DNA of 30,780 nucleotides, from NCBI GenBank assembly GCA_027579435.1, contig JANBPK010001126.1, forward strand, positions 1 through 30,780, in the 5' to 3' direction. Positions within the stretch are counted from its first letter, which is position 1. Each line of letters opens with the position of its first letter. Origin of the DNA: Candolleomyces eurysporus (taxonomy: Eukaryota; Basidiomycota; Agaricomycetes; Agaricales; Psathyrellaceae). Under the pieces are notes generated by a model that made no database searches, was not told the DNA's origin, and saw only the letters and a list, made by a program, of their open reading frames with translations. Positions 18,405-26,688 of this stretch are shown in pieces. The translations under genes were made by a program, and so were the position numbers.

Positions 18405-19658
18405 GTTATGAGCCCCGCCGGCATTGTACTGGACGTTGCCGACTATAACCCGCAGTCGCCCTCTTCACAGTGGACGCTGACTACGTGGTTCGTCTGGCTG
18501 ACGCTCACATTTACGATGCATGTCGCCCTAGATCGCTTGTGGAGGAATGCCCCCGCCAAAAGGCAGGAAGGTGTCCTCGCACAAGGGATTGATTGGGTCA
18601 ACCAGCGTTCTCGAACGTTGTTTGGTACCCTCGGACATAGATTCCGCATGCCAGAGTCGCTTGGGCAACAGTTCTGGGAGTCTGACAACCGGAGGCGGGA
18701 TCTCGAAGCTGCCCGACTTAGGTCGGAAGCCCGAGCCCGTCATATGGAGGAACGTTTCAGTAACATGGAACGTACCATTGGCAGACTCGGCGATTTTGTA
18801 AATCGCTTTGCGGTGGATGCTGGTTATCGACCTCAAAGACAGGGTTGCAACTATTGCACTGACCCGAATTGCTCGGATCATCAGCGCGAGTTGCAGAACC
18901 CGTCGCTGGGCCACCACTCGCATTTAGCTGCGAATGCACCCAGTCGAGGAACGCCGGGGAGATACCCTTCTAGGGTAGAAACCGGTGGTACCAGTGGTAG
19001 AGGCCGGAGGCGCGGATCCGCTGCTCCGGTTACGGTTCAACGTGTTGGTCCTCCGTTGCGGAGGTCTGAAACTACAATCCTATCTCAAGCAGATCTGGAT
19101 CAAAGTAGGCAAGAAGCTGCTGTTCGTAGCAACTTACCACCCAACACACGTAATCCCTTTACCACGCTATTGACACCCCGACAACCCCAACCAGTGCAGG
19201 CTGCACATATCTGGAGACGCCGTCCCGACGGCTACACCCCTCCAGGTCAGCCTGGGTCGAGTGAGTCTCTTACGGTTGCCGTACGGCAGGCTTTGGCCGC
19301 ACGTGCAGTGCAGAGACTGGCCGTTCAAGATGGCCCTCAGGGTGCACAGTCCTCGGTTGGACGTGACATTGGCCCAGACCCTGAGATCGCCGCGGCCGGA
19401 TCTTCAATGGATGAGCGTGTCATCCCAGAAGATCCTCATTCGATGGAGTCCGACTCCGATAAGGAGAATCAACCCCCTTCGGAGGCAACCACCGTGGTCG
19501 GGTCTAGTCCGCCTCCGGACTACCCGGGAACCCCACGACCGTCTCCGCCTAATCCCAACAGAGATCTGATCGAAGGCGTAGTATTGTTGCTGGATTTACA
19601 GAACAATTCCCCACGCCGACGAGCATGTCGGGAAGAGGCTAGGCGCGGAAAGCAGTAA
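18288..19658 (+). CDS. Extra ORF upstream of copia gag (ORF0), unknown function
   Basis: 456 codons, uninterrupted, ending TAA 86 nt before gag. The first 39 residues are encoded by the 5' LTR and hold a CXC-X10-CX3C cysteine set (Cys20, 22, 33, 37). A second possible start is Met41 at 18408, inside the primer site. Residues ~62-81 are hydrophobic and Trp-rich and could span a membrane. Residues ~131-175 look helical and coiled-coil-like (repeated Arg/Glu). A CX2CX4CX2H cluster follows (CNYCTDPNCSDH, 187-198). The last 250 residues are disordered in appearance, rich in Pro, Arg and Ser with an acidic patch (ESDSDKENQ). I do not recognise a family. The length of open frame and its composition argue that it is a real protein; an accessory or leader role is only a guess. 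Confidence 0.65.
   Translation: MMSDHTQYSRATFLRRLFPCTCNGEFNRISLFCEHGCSTVMSPAGIVLDVADYNPQSPSSQWTLTTWFVWLTLTFTMHVALDRLWRNAPAKRQEGVLAQGIDWVNQRSRTLFGTLGHRFRMPESLGQQFWESDNRRRDLEAARLRSEARARHMEERFSNMERTIGRLGDFVNRFAVDAGYRPQRQGCNYCTDPNCSDHQRELQNPSLGHHSHLAANAPSRGTPGRYPSRVETGGTSGRGRRRGSAAPVTVQRVGPPLRRSETTILSQADLDQSRQEAAVRSNLPPNTRNPFTTLLTPRQPQPVQAAHIWRRRPDGYTPPGQPGSSESLTVAVRQALAARAVQRLAVQDGPQGAQSSVGRDIGPDPEIAAAGSSMDERVIPEDPHSMESDSDKENQPPSEATTVVGSSPPPDYPGTPRPSPPNPNRDLIEGVVLLLDLQNNSPRRRACREEARRGKQ
18405..18416 (+). other. Copia primer binding site (Met-tRNA anticodon-arm type)
   Basis: Directly after the LTR the sequence is GTTATGAGCCCC. Its complement, GGGGCTCATAAC, has the anticodon arm of an initiator tRNA-Met (loop CTCATAA), with the 3' end falling at tRNA position 39. 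That is the known situation in Drosophila copia, which primes from a tRNA-iMet fragment of nucleotides 1-39. No TGG-type site is present at the LTR edge. Confidence 0.7.
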
Positions 19659-19744
19659 TGGGGTCGCCCATTCAATAATTTATTTTCTTTTTAAATTATT
19701 CGATTGGTCACAGAGCCTTTTACTGATGAAGGCTTTATTTATAG

Positions 19745-21103
19745 ATGTCTTCCACCGCCGCCAACAACCTCTCCGTCGTCCCCGTCTTTGACGGCTCCAA
19801 CTATACCCGCTGGGCAAGCGCTATGCGCTCCTACCTCCAGTTCCAGTCTCTATGGCAGATTGTGAGCGGACAATCTGAGCTCTTGGAAGAACTCAAGGAT
19901 GTCGCCGCAATTCCTGCGGACTCAGAAACTGGTACTGAGGCAGTACCGGCCGTGAAATATTCGGCCGAAGCGAAGAAGCTTCGTATCGAGCAGAGGATGA
20001 AGTGGATCGCGGATAATGACTCCGCGATCGGAGCCCTTAAGCTCCGCATCAAGGAATCCCTGCATATCCATGTTAATGAGGATAATGCAGCGGAAACCTG
20101 GTCCACCTTCAAGGACAAATATGGAAAGACGACGTCGTCCCAGAAGTTCTCATGGTTCATGCAACTCATGAGATTCCAACTCCTGGGGACCTCTAATCCC
20201 CATAAGGAGCTAGGGCCTTTTGATGACTTAGTTTCCAAGTTATCTAAGGCAGGAATCAACTTTGACGACAAGGTTCTGTCGATGCTTCTTATTATGAAGC
20301 TCCCAGAATTCTACCGTACCATTATGCCTCTCCTGGTTCGAGATATCAACCAGGATAACCTCAAGCTCGAAGATACCAAAGGGTATCTCATCACCGAGTG
20401 GGAAAGGAAACAGCGTCCCGCTGTCAAGCCTCTCGCTAACCGCATTTCCGCAGTGAAGCACAAGAAGGCCTCTCCCCAGTTTCATTCGCAGCAGAAGGGT
20501 CGTCACCCTTCTGCGCCCCCTCAGCAGCGCGCAGAATTCGTTCCGCAGCAGCAGCAGCAGGGGAAGAAACAGCGTCAACGCGGTGGGCGTGGCAAGAGCG
20601 GCAAGTCCGCCAAAGCTAAGGGCAAGGCCCGTGCCCACGCCGCCGATGTCTCGGACTCCAACTCGGACTACGAGTTCGGAGATGATGACCGCCTCTTCGC
20701 CGCCACCGCTCTCGCTGACCAAGCGTCGCAGGGCCTGGCCGCCTCTATGGCCCGTCTGGAAGAGATTCCAGACCAAGCTGGGCCTAGCACCTTGAAATCC
20801 ACCGATCGCCCCTCACCATCACCTTCCTTCTCATCATCATCTGATTCCTCCTTTGACCTCCTTCCCAAGCCTGCTGAGTTATACTCACGCTCAAAGGAGG
20901 TCCAGGATATGAAGAACAGTGTCGTCGGGATGTCGCAGACTAACGTCGCCATCCACTCCTATCCTCCCCCCCCCCTCTACCAAGCCGTTGGTCCCAAAAA
21001 ACAATGGACGTATGATTGCTCGTGGGAACCGCAAGGTTCCAGCCCCATCTTCCAACCAACTCAACAATCCGTTGACTGTGCCGGAACTAATGGAGGAAAT
21101 TAG
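19745..21103 (+). CDS. Copia Gag (UBN2/retrotran_gag type)
   Basis: 452 codons. Near the N-terminus is the typical copia Gag opening VFDGSNYTRWASAMRSYL, followed by the UBN2-like capsid region (AAETWSTFKDKYG, KFSWFMQLMRFQL, LLIMKLPEFYRTIM). The C-terminal part lacks a CCHC zinc knuckle and instead has a Gln run and a Gly/Arg/Lys-rich segment (KKQRQRGGRGKSGKSAKAK) that could bind RNA, then an acidic, Ser-rich tail. Plausible coding continues past the TAG in a different frame (LTVPELMEEISRA), and a run of nine C near 20967 lies just upstream. Gag and pol may therefore be one ORF broken by homopolymer errors. Confidence 0.88.
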   Translation: MSSTAANNLSVVPVFDGSNYTRWASAMRSYLQFQSLWQIVSGQSELLEELKDVAAIPADSETGTEAVPAVKYSAEAKKLRIEQRMKWIADNDSAIGALKLRIKESLHIHVNEDNAAETWSTFKDKYGKTTSSQKFSWFMQLMRFQLLGTSNPHKELGPFDDLVSKLSKAGINFDDKVLSMLLIMKLPEFYRTIMPLLVRDINQDNLKLEDTKGYLITEWERKQRPAVKPLANRISAVKHKKASPQFHSQQKGRHPSAPPQQRAEFVPQQQQQGKKQRQRGGRGKSGKSAKAKGKARAHAADVSDSNSDYEFGDDDRLFAATALADQASQGLAASMARLEEIPDQAGPSTLKSTDRPSPSPSFSSSSDSSFDLLPKPAELYSRSKEVQDMKNSVVGMSQTNVAIHSYPPPPLYQAVGPKKQWTYDCSWEPQGSSPIFQPTQQSVDCAGTNGGN

Positions 21104-21168
21104 CAGAGCTATGAATACCCCCGTTCAAGTTAAAAAGAACGGAAAAGTGATGAAATTTTCGATCACAG
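21104..21168 (+). other. Gag-pol junction with probable homopolymer frame errors
   Basis: In the third frame this stretch encodes ISRAMNTPVQVKKNGK and then FSITGGR, which looks like coding sequence bridging gag (frame 2) and pol (frame 1). The frame changes fall at a poly-C run near 20967 and at the N followed by six G at 21178. A genuine programmed shift is possible but less likely than sequence error. Confidence 0.55.
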
Positions 21169-24100
21169 GTGGTAGATNGGGGGGATGTTCCCTTTCCCGG
21201 GATTACTCTCGGAAGCAAGAAGGGACCAGGAGGATCAGTCCCCATCAACTTCTTCTCCCCGGACCACAAGGTTCACCCGCACTCTAAATACACTCCTCCT
21301 CCTACTCGTCCTCCTCGCCCTCTTCCTACCCCTCCTGCTCCCAAGAAATCACATATTGTCACTCTCATCACTGGGAGTGGCGCTGTGTCTCGTGTTGAAT
21401 GGGAAGTGCCGGTTCAGAAGAGGCCCACTCCTCCGTCCATCTACTCTGCAGTTGAGGCATCGCGCAGAGAAGCTTCTCGTCTAGGTGTGCGTAAAACCAC
21501 CCAGACTATGAAGAAGCTAGAGATAGATTCCGGTGTCCGTCAAGACCCGGATGTCCTTCAAAAGGACAAGGACTTGGAGATGGCTCCATCTCGATCTCCG
21601 TCACCGATGACAGAGATAATGGAGGTGACAGAACAGGAGGACTCCGATTTCATCTCGATCGGGTCGCAGCCTGAGAGTCGCAAGAGATCTAGATCTCCTT
21701 CGCCTGACTATGAGGCTCCGCAGACCAGTGAGTTTGATATTGACGATTGTCATGATTATACTCACATTGCTAACGAAATCTCGGCAGAACGTTTTAAGCC
21801 GAGATCGTTTGACGATGACTTTGAAGAAGAGGAGTTGAGAGCAGAACTCGCTGCTCACGCTGCCAAAGGGTTGATCGATCAGCCGATCCCTACGGAGCGC
21901 GACGAACAGGGTCGGAAGATTTTACCGAAGCGATGGGTCGCTCGGATCTTCCACCACTCTAATGAGTGGTCTTTTGACCCTTGGTGCGAGTGGGTGTCCG
22001 TCCAGGACTCTCTTACGGAATTCCGTAAGAGTCCACACCACAAGGGTAATGCCCTTAGGATTTTCCCTTCAGGAACTATCGACGTGGTGCCCCGACAGGA
22101 CTTTGCTCCGAATGATGATGTCATCATTCCGAAAGAGTACTGCTGGGTGGAGGGCCAATATGGGTTCGAGATCCACTATGGCGACAAGCCGCGTTATGAC
22201 TGCCGGAAGAACTATCATTGGCTCTTCCTGGCCAAGCATAACAAGTGGGTAGAGTCGTGGGACACTTGGAACACGATGATGACCACAGACGAAGTCACTC
22301 GTCATCTGGAGAACTGTTCCGAATGTTTGGATGGTGAAGGTTGCGGGTACGTCATTCATTCTACTAACTCACCTCGCAGGTCGCTAACGAAGGCTCCTAT
22401 AGGCAATGCTGATTTAAGTGTCGCTTCCCGTAGTAGTAGTCTAGATGTATTTTTCGCCTGTCAAAGTGCTGAATTAGAACATCTTTGCCTTCGGTCCGAC
22501 CAGAGTGTGATTGTTAGTAAGAATCGAAATCGGGGATGGATCTTGGACTCTGGAGCGAGTTGTCATTTTACTAACTGCAGGCAAGATCTCGTTGATTACG
22601 AATCTGTCTCAGATAAAAGGGTAACAACGGCGTCTACAAATGTAGACATAGTCGGTCGCGGAACAGTTTTCCTTGCACTCCATGTTGGAGGCAGAAAACA
22701 TGTCGCCCGTCTCTATCCCGTCTTCTATGTCCCACGCTTCAAAGAGAAGCTGTTATCTCTGGGATCATTTCTCCAGGACGGTCATTCCATTCAGGGTAAC
22801 TCTGAGAGGATTACTCTGAAGGACAGAGCTGGACGCATGAGCCTAGAGGCTCGCCCCGCGTCTGAAGGGCAGACCGTCTATTGGACCAGACCAACCCGCG
22901 AGGATCCGGTCGAATCATTTAATGCCCACACTGTCGTTTACGCGGCAAGTTATGAAACCTGGCACCAGCGTTTCGGACATCCTTCTATTGATGTTCTTAA
23001 ACAGGCTTTTCGCCATACCAAGAACTTCCCCAAGGATCTTAGGATTCCTAAAGATACCGGAGTTTGCTCCGGGTGTGCCGAGGGCAAAATGCCTAGTGCA
23101 ACATTCCCTAGTTCTGGCACGCGTGCGAAAGCCGCCTTTAGCAGGATTCATACAGATCTCAAACAGTTCCCGATACAGTCGTACCACAAGTATAGGTACT
23201 TTGTATCATTTCTCGATGACTATACTTCGCACTGTTGGATCGTCTGTCTTAGGACAAAAGACGAGGCCTTGAAGGCCTTCAGGACATTTAGTGCCTGGGT
23301 TCAAACACAGTACTCCACGAAGATTAAATCGGTTATGTCCGACTTTGGTGGAGAGTATAAGTCTCTTGCCTTTGCCAAACTCCTGGGGGAGCTAGGCATA
23401 GAAGTAATGGCCTCAGCGCCGAGAACGCCGCAACAAAACGGCCGTGCGGAACGTTTGAACAGGACCATTATGGATAAAGCGGAGGCGATGCACCATTACG
23501 CTTCTATTCCTGATTCGTGGTGGGAGTTCTCTGTGCAACATGCAGTGTACGTTTATAATCGTACTCCAGTTCGCTGCCTTAATTGGCTGACGCCGACGGA
23601 ACTGCTAACTGGCGAAGTGCCCGACATCTCTAACCTACGGGTGTTCGGTTGCCTAGCATGGGTCTGGATGAGTCCAGAGATGCGAAGGAACAAATTGTCT
23701 CCTAAAGCGGTTCCTATGATATTCCTTGGATTCCCGAAAGGGGTCAAAGGGTACCAGTTTATGCGCTGTAGCAATAACTCGGTACATATAGGCACGAAGG
23801 CAATGTTTGATGAAACATTGTTTCCTAAAGCCAAGGGTTTTACTCTTCCGCGGTATACCTCGGTCCATCTGCCGAGGAACGATCGTGAATCTAAAGACGA
23901 TGAATCAGAATTCTCTGAGGAAGAACTCCAGATGCGCGCAAAGCGCAGGAGTTTCTCGTCCCATCCACAAAGAGCCTCGTCTCCTCCTTCCGACGGGAAT
24001 GAGTCTGACGACGATGAGCCACCTAGACGACCCGCCAAGGAACCTCGTCAGGGGGAGCGTAGAACACGCTCAGGGCGTCAGGTAAACATCCCTACTCGTT

Positions 24101-26082
24101 CAGGCAATGTCTATGGTGAAACAAAAGCACCCACGGAAATACTCCGTGAGACAGCTGGAGAGAAGTCCTTTAGGAGAGCTATAGGGGAGCTGCCGACTCG
24201 GAAGTCGCCTCCTCGCTTGCAGACAATTACGAAAGGGGATCCCGGCCCCAGTTCTGCTGCCCGCAGGGGCCCTATCAAGGAAAGTGTGCCTCCTCCGGCG
24301 TCACAGACTAAGCGAGTAAAAAGGCAGCGGCAGAATGCCAGTGGGGAATACTCCACGGCAACTAGCAATGCGACTACTGATGAAGAGGAAGTCGAGGCGC
24401 TGCTAAGAGGGATGGAACAGAAGGGCGGAGAGCATGCAACTCTTGCCGAACTGTGTCAGGATGGGGGAGTAGATTTTCTCAATCATCTGCTAGCCCAGGC
24501 AGTTCCCAACGTGGAAATTGAGAAGCTTCCTACCAATAAAAGTCCAAAAGAATGGACCTTTCGAGACATTCTCCGACTACCTGAGTCGGAACAAAGAGAA
24601 TGGAGACTCGCAATGGCAGACGAGATTGATGCTCTCAAAAGCCGTGAGGTCTTTGAACTCGTCGAACTCCCAAAAAATAGGAAGACCATCAAAGGCAGAT
24701 GGGTCTATGATATCAAATCGGATGGTCGCAAACGCGCCCGATTCGTAGCCAAAGGTTTCTCTCAAGTAGAGGGAATAGATTTCGAAGCACTATTTTCCCC
24801 AGTAGTTCGGTATGAAAGCGTCCGCTTTGTCTTCGCTCTAGCAGCCCTATTTGGGTGGTATATGACCGCCGTAGATGTGAAGACTGCCTTCCTCTACGGC
24901 AAGCTAGACGAAGAAATCTATATGGAACAACCTGAAGGCTTTATTGCCAAAGGCCAGGAACGGAAGGTCTACCGTCTCCATCGTGCCATATACGGCCTCA
25001 AGCAAGCAGCCCGTGCGTGGTGGCTTGAACTTGAGAAATCCGTTCGCAAACTGGGCTTTAAAAGGCTGCATTCGGATTCCGGTATCTTCTTATACCGTGA
25101 CAATGAAGGAGTAGTGGTTATGGTCGCATATGTCGACGACATAATCTTCTTCGGTCTAAAGGTCCTGGCTGACCAAAAGAAAATGGAATTCATGCGAGTA
25201 TGGGAATGCAGAGACCTCGGAACGCCTACCGAATTTCTAAGCATGACTATCCAATACGATGGTAACATGATCAAGCTTGATCAAACCAAGTACTTGGAGA
25301 AGGTTCTTGAGCGCTTCGGCATGGCCAATGCCAAACCAGCTTGGACTCCCATGGTCGAGGGATATTACCCCGCAAAACATGAAGGTCCAAACAATGCGGT
25401 TCTTACCCACAAATATCAGTCTGTAATCGGATCCCTGCTCTATTTGATGCTGGGGACTCGACCTGACATTGCCTACGCTGTCACCAAAATGGCACAGCAT
25501 TGCGCTAACCCTACTGAAGAGCACCTTCAAAAAGCTCTTTACATAATGAAATACTTGGCTGGTACTCGAAAGTACACGCTAGTATTTGAGGGGCGCAAAG
25601 GTCTTGGTCAAGGTCTTGAGTCATATACCGATTCCGACTATGCCCAAGACCCTACGCACAGGCTCTCGCAGACGGGCAACCTAGTCCTTCTTGCATCTGG
25701 TGCTGTCTCTTGGAAATCGTACACTCAGAAATCCATCGCCACTTCTTTGACAGAAGCAGAGTATATGGCTCTATCTGACTGCGCAAAGCAGGTCATTTGG
25801 CTGAGGATTCTTCTGAAGGAACTTGGCATTCCAATGCAGGTTCCGGTGCCTATCTATGTGGATAACCAAGGAGCCATTTTTAATGCCTCCAATCCGGTTC
25901 AAGAACGCCGAACAAAACATATAGATGTTCGCTACCACTTGATCAGGCAGTACGTGGAGAATGAAGATGTTGCTTTATTCTATATTCCCACAGATGACAA
26001 CCCTGCGGATATCTTCACTAAGCCTTTGGGCAGAGTAAAATTTGAATTATTCCGCAAGTCGCTAGGACTAGTATTTCACTAA
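21169..26082 (+). CDS. Copia Pol polyprotein (protease, integrase, RT, RNase H)
   Basis: 1637 codons, open to a TAA. Residues 1-~450 have no recognised domain: a Pro-rich start, an acidic stretch, then a Trp/Cys/His-rich region (~250-400) with CX2CX5CX4H at 383-397. Protease: LDSGASCHF, Asp460. Integrase: zinc motif His599, His604, Cys633, Cys636; catalytic Asp663, Asp725 and Glu761 with 35 residues between the last two. RT: KTIKGRWVYDIK, VDVKTAFLYG, and the YVDD box at 1321-1324. RNase H: TDSDYA (Asp1488/1490), Glu1531 in TEAEYMAL, Asp1565 in VDNQG, and the ending DNPADIFTKPL. All catalytic residues checked are present, so the enzyme set may be functional. The first codons are uncertain because of the N at 21178. 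Confidence 0.93.
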   Translation: MVDXGDVPFPGITLGSKKGPGGSVPINFFSPDHKVHPHSKYTPPPTRPPRPLPTPPAPKKSHIVTLITGSGAVSRVEWEVPVQKRPTPPSIYSAVEASRREASRLGVRKTTQTMKKLEIDSGVRQDPDVLQKDKDLEMAPSRSPSPMTEIMEVTEQEDSDFISIGSQPESRKRSRSPSPDYEAPQTSEFDIDDCHDYTHIANEISAERFKPRSFDDDFEEEELRAELAAHAAKGLIDQPIPTERDEQGRKILPKRWVARIFHHSNEWSFDPWCEWVSVQDSLTEFRKSPHHKGNALRIFPSGTIDVVPRQDFAPNDDVIIPKEYCWVEGQYGFEIHYGDKPRYDCRKNYHWLFLAKHNKWVESWDTWNTMMTTDEVTRHLENCSECLDGEGCGYVIHSTNSPRRSLTKAPIGNADLSVASRSSSLDVFFACQSAELEHLCLRSDQSVIVSKNRNRGWILDSGASCHFTNCRQDLVDYESVSDKRVTTASTNVDIVGRGTVFLALHVGGRKHVARLYPVFYVPRFKEKLLSLGSFLQDGHSIQGNSERITLKDRAGRMSLEARPASEGQTVYWTRPTREDPVESFNAHTVVYAASYETWHQRFGHPSIDVLKQAFRHTKNFPKDLRIPKDTGVCSGCAEGKMPSATFPSSGTRAKAAFSRIHTDLKQFPIQSYHKYRYFVSFLDDYTSHCWIVCLRTKDEALKAFRTFSAWVQTQYSTKIKSVMSDFGGEYKSLAFAKLLGELGIEVMASAPRTPQQNGRAERLNRTIMDKAEAMHHYASIPDSWWEFSVQHAVYVYNRTPVRCLNWLTPTELLTGEVPDISNLRVFGCLAWVWMSPEMRRNKLSPKAVPMIFLGFPKGVKGYQFMRCSNNSVHIGTKAMFDETLFPKAKGFTLPRYTSVHLPRNDRESKDDESEFSEEELQMRAKRRSFSSHPQRASSPPSDGNESDDDEPPRRPAKEPRQGERRTRSGRQVNIPTRSGNVYGETKAPTEILRETAGEKSFRRAIGELPTRKSPPRLQTITKGDPGPSSAARRGPIKESVPPPASQTKRVKRQRQNASGEYSTATSNATTDEEEVEALLRGMEQKGGEHATLAELCQDGGVDFLNHLLAQAVPNVEIEKLPTNKSPKEWTFRDILRLPESEQREWRLAMADEIDALKSREVFELVELPKNRKTIKGRWVYDIKSDGRKRARFVAKGFSQVEGIDFEALFSPVVRYESVRFVFALAALFGWYMTAVDVKTAFLYGKLDEEIYMEQPEGFIAKGQERKVYRLHRAIYGLKQAARAWWLELEKSVRKLGFKRLHSDSGIFLYRDNEGVVVMVAYVDDIIFFGLKVLADQKKMEFMRVWECRDLGTPTEFLSMTIQYDGNMIKLDQTKYLEKVLERFGMANAKPAWTPMVEGYYPAKHEGPNNAVLTHKYQSVIGSLLYLMLGTRPDIAYAVTKMAQHCANPTEEHLQKALYIMKYLAGTRKYTLVFEGRKGLGQGLESYTDSDYAQDPTHRLSQTGNLVLLASGAVSWKSYTQKSIATSLTEAEYMALSDCAKQVIWLRILLKELGIPMQVPVPIYVDNQGAIFNASNPVQERRTKHIDVRYHLIRQYVENEDVALFYIPTDDNPADIFTKPLGRVKFELFRKSLGLVFH

Positions 26083-26115
26083 ATCTTATGCTAGACTATA
26101 CGCACCGTATAGATC

Positions 26116-26126
26116 GCATGGGGGAG
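26116..26126 (+). other. Polypurine tract of copia element
   Basis: GCATGGGGGAG sits immediately before the TG of the 3' LTR. It is a short purine run of the type used to prime plus-strand DNA. Confidence 0.65.
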
Positions 26127-26688
26127 TGTTGAACTTTACGTGAAATGGGCGTCTTATCCAGCGCCTAATCACTTACCTATCACGTGACACAGTACACGTA
26201 TGGACACGTAGTTACACGTAGTAGTCTATTATTAGATAGGTCTGGACTTGGCCAGAAGTTTGACATACGTAGATATCATGTTTCATGTACATCATACTAC
26301 GTCATCTTTAGTCAGTAGCCTATTGTACTACGTCATAGGCTCAGTCAGCATGACGTGCTAAGCACGCAATGCTCAGTCAGCCAACTGGTGCACAGACCAG
26401 TTGAGTGACTTATTGTGACGTGACTGTCACATAGTAGAAACGTATAAATAGCCCTCTTGTAGTAGCTAGTTTCTACAGAACAACTCGTACTACCAAGTAC
26501 TCTTCTATACACGCTTACAGCACACTCGCATCAACACAACCCTCTCACCTCCATCAAGCCACAAGCAAGGTATGATGTCAGATCATACTCAGTATTCTAG
26601 GGCTACGTTTCTGCGCAGGTTGTTCCCTTGCACTTGCAATGGCGAGTTCAACAGGATCTCCCTCTTCTGCGAACATGGCTGTTCAACA
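26127..26688 (+). repeat. 3' LTR of copia element
   Basis: 562 bp, about 98.5% identical by eye to 17842-18404 (eight substitutions, mostly transitions, and one indel). The ORF start at 26572 is only the LTR copy of the upstream ORF's first 39 codons and runs into flanking DNA. Confidence 0.95.

Larger units (their letters stand above)
18286..19744 (+). other. Possible intron from LTR leader to gag ATG
   Basis: AAG|GTATGA at 18286 has the form of a fungal 5' splice site. At 19744, TTTATTTATAG ends immediately before the gag ATG (19745), with CTGAT as a possible branch site shortly upstream. Splicing would remove the upstream ORF and place gag first on the mRNA. At 1459 nt it would be long for a basidiomycete intron. 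Only the sequence signals support it. Confidence 0.35.
17842..26688 (+). mobile_element. Ty1/copia LTR retrotransposon, 8.8 kb, apparently young
   Basis: Complete element with 563- and 562-bp LTRs (TGTTGAAC...GTTCAACA), primer site, upstream ORF, gag, pol with copia order (protease, integrase, RT, RNase H) and a polypurine tract. The LTRs differ by about eight substitutions and a 1-nt indel, which suggests recent activity. It is much longer than a usual ~5-kb copia because of the upstream ORF (18288-19658) and about 450 codons ahead of the protease. The 5' flank (TGGTG) and 3' flank (GAAAT) are not duplicated. The 3' flank is a family C LTR while the 5' flank is not, so this is not a simple insertion as assembled. 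Confidence 0.92.
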
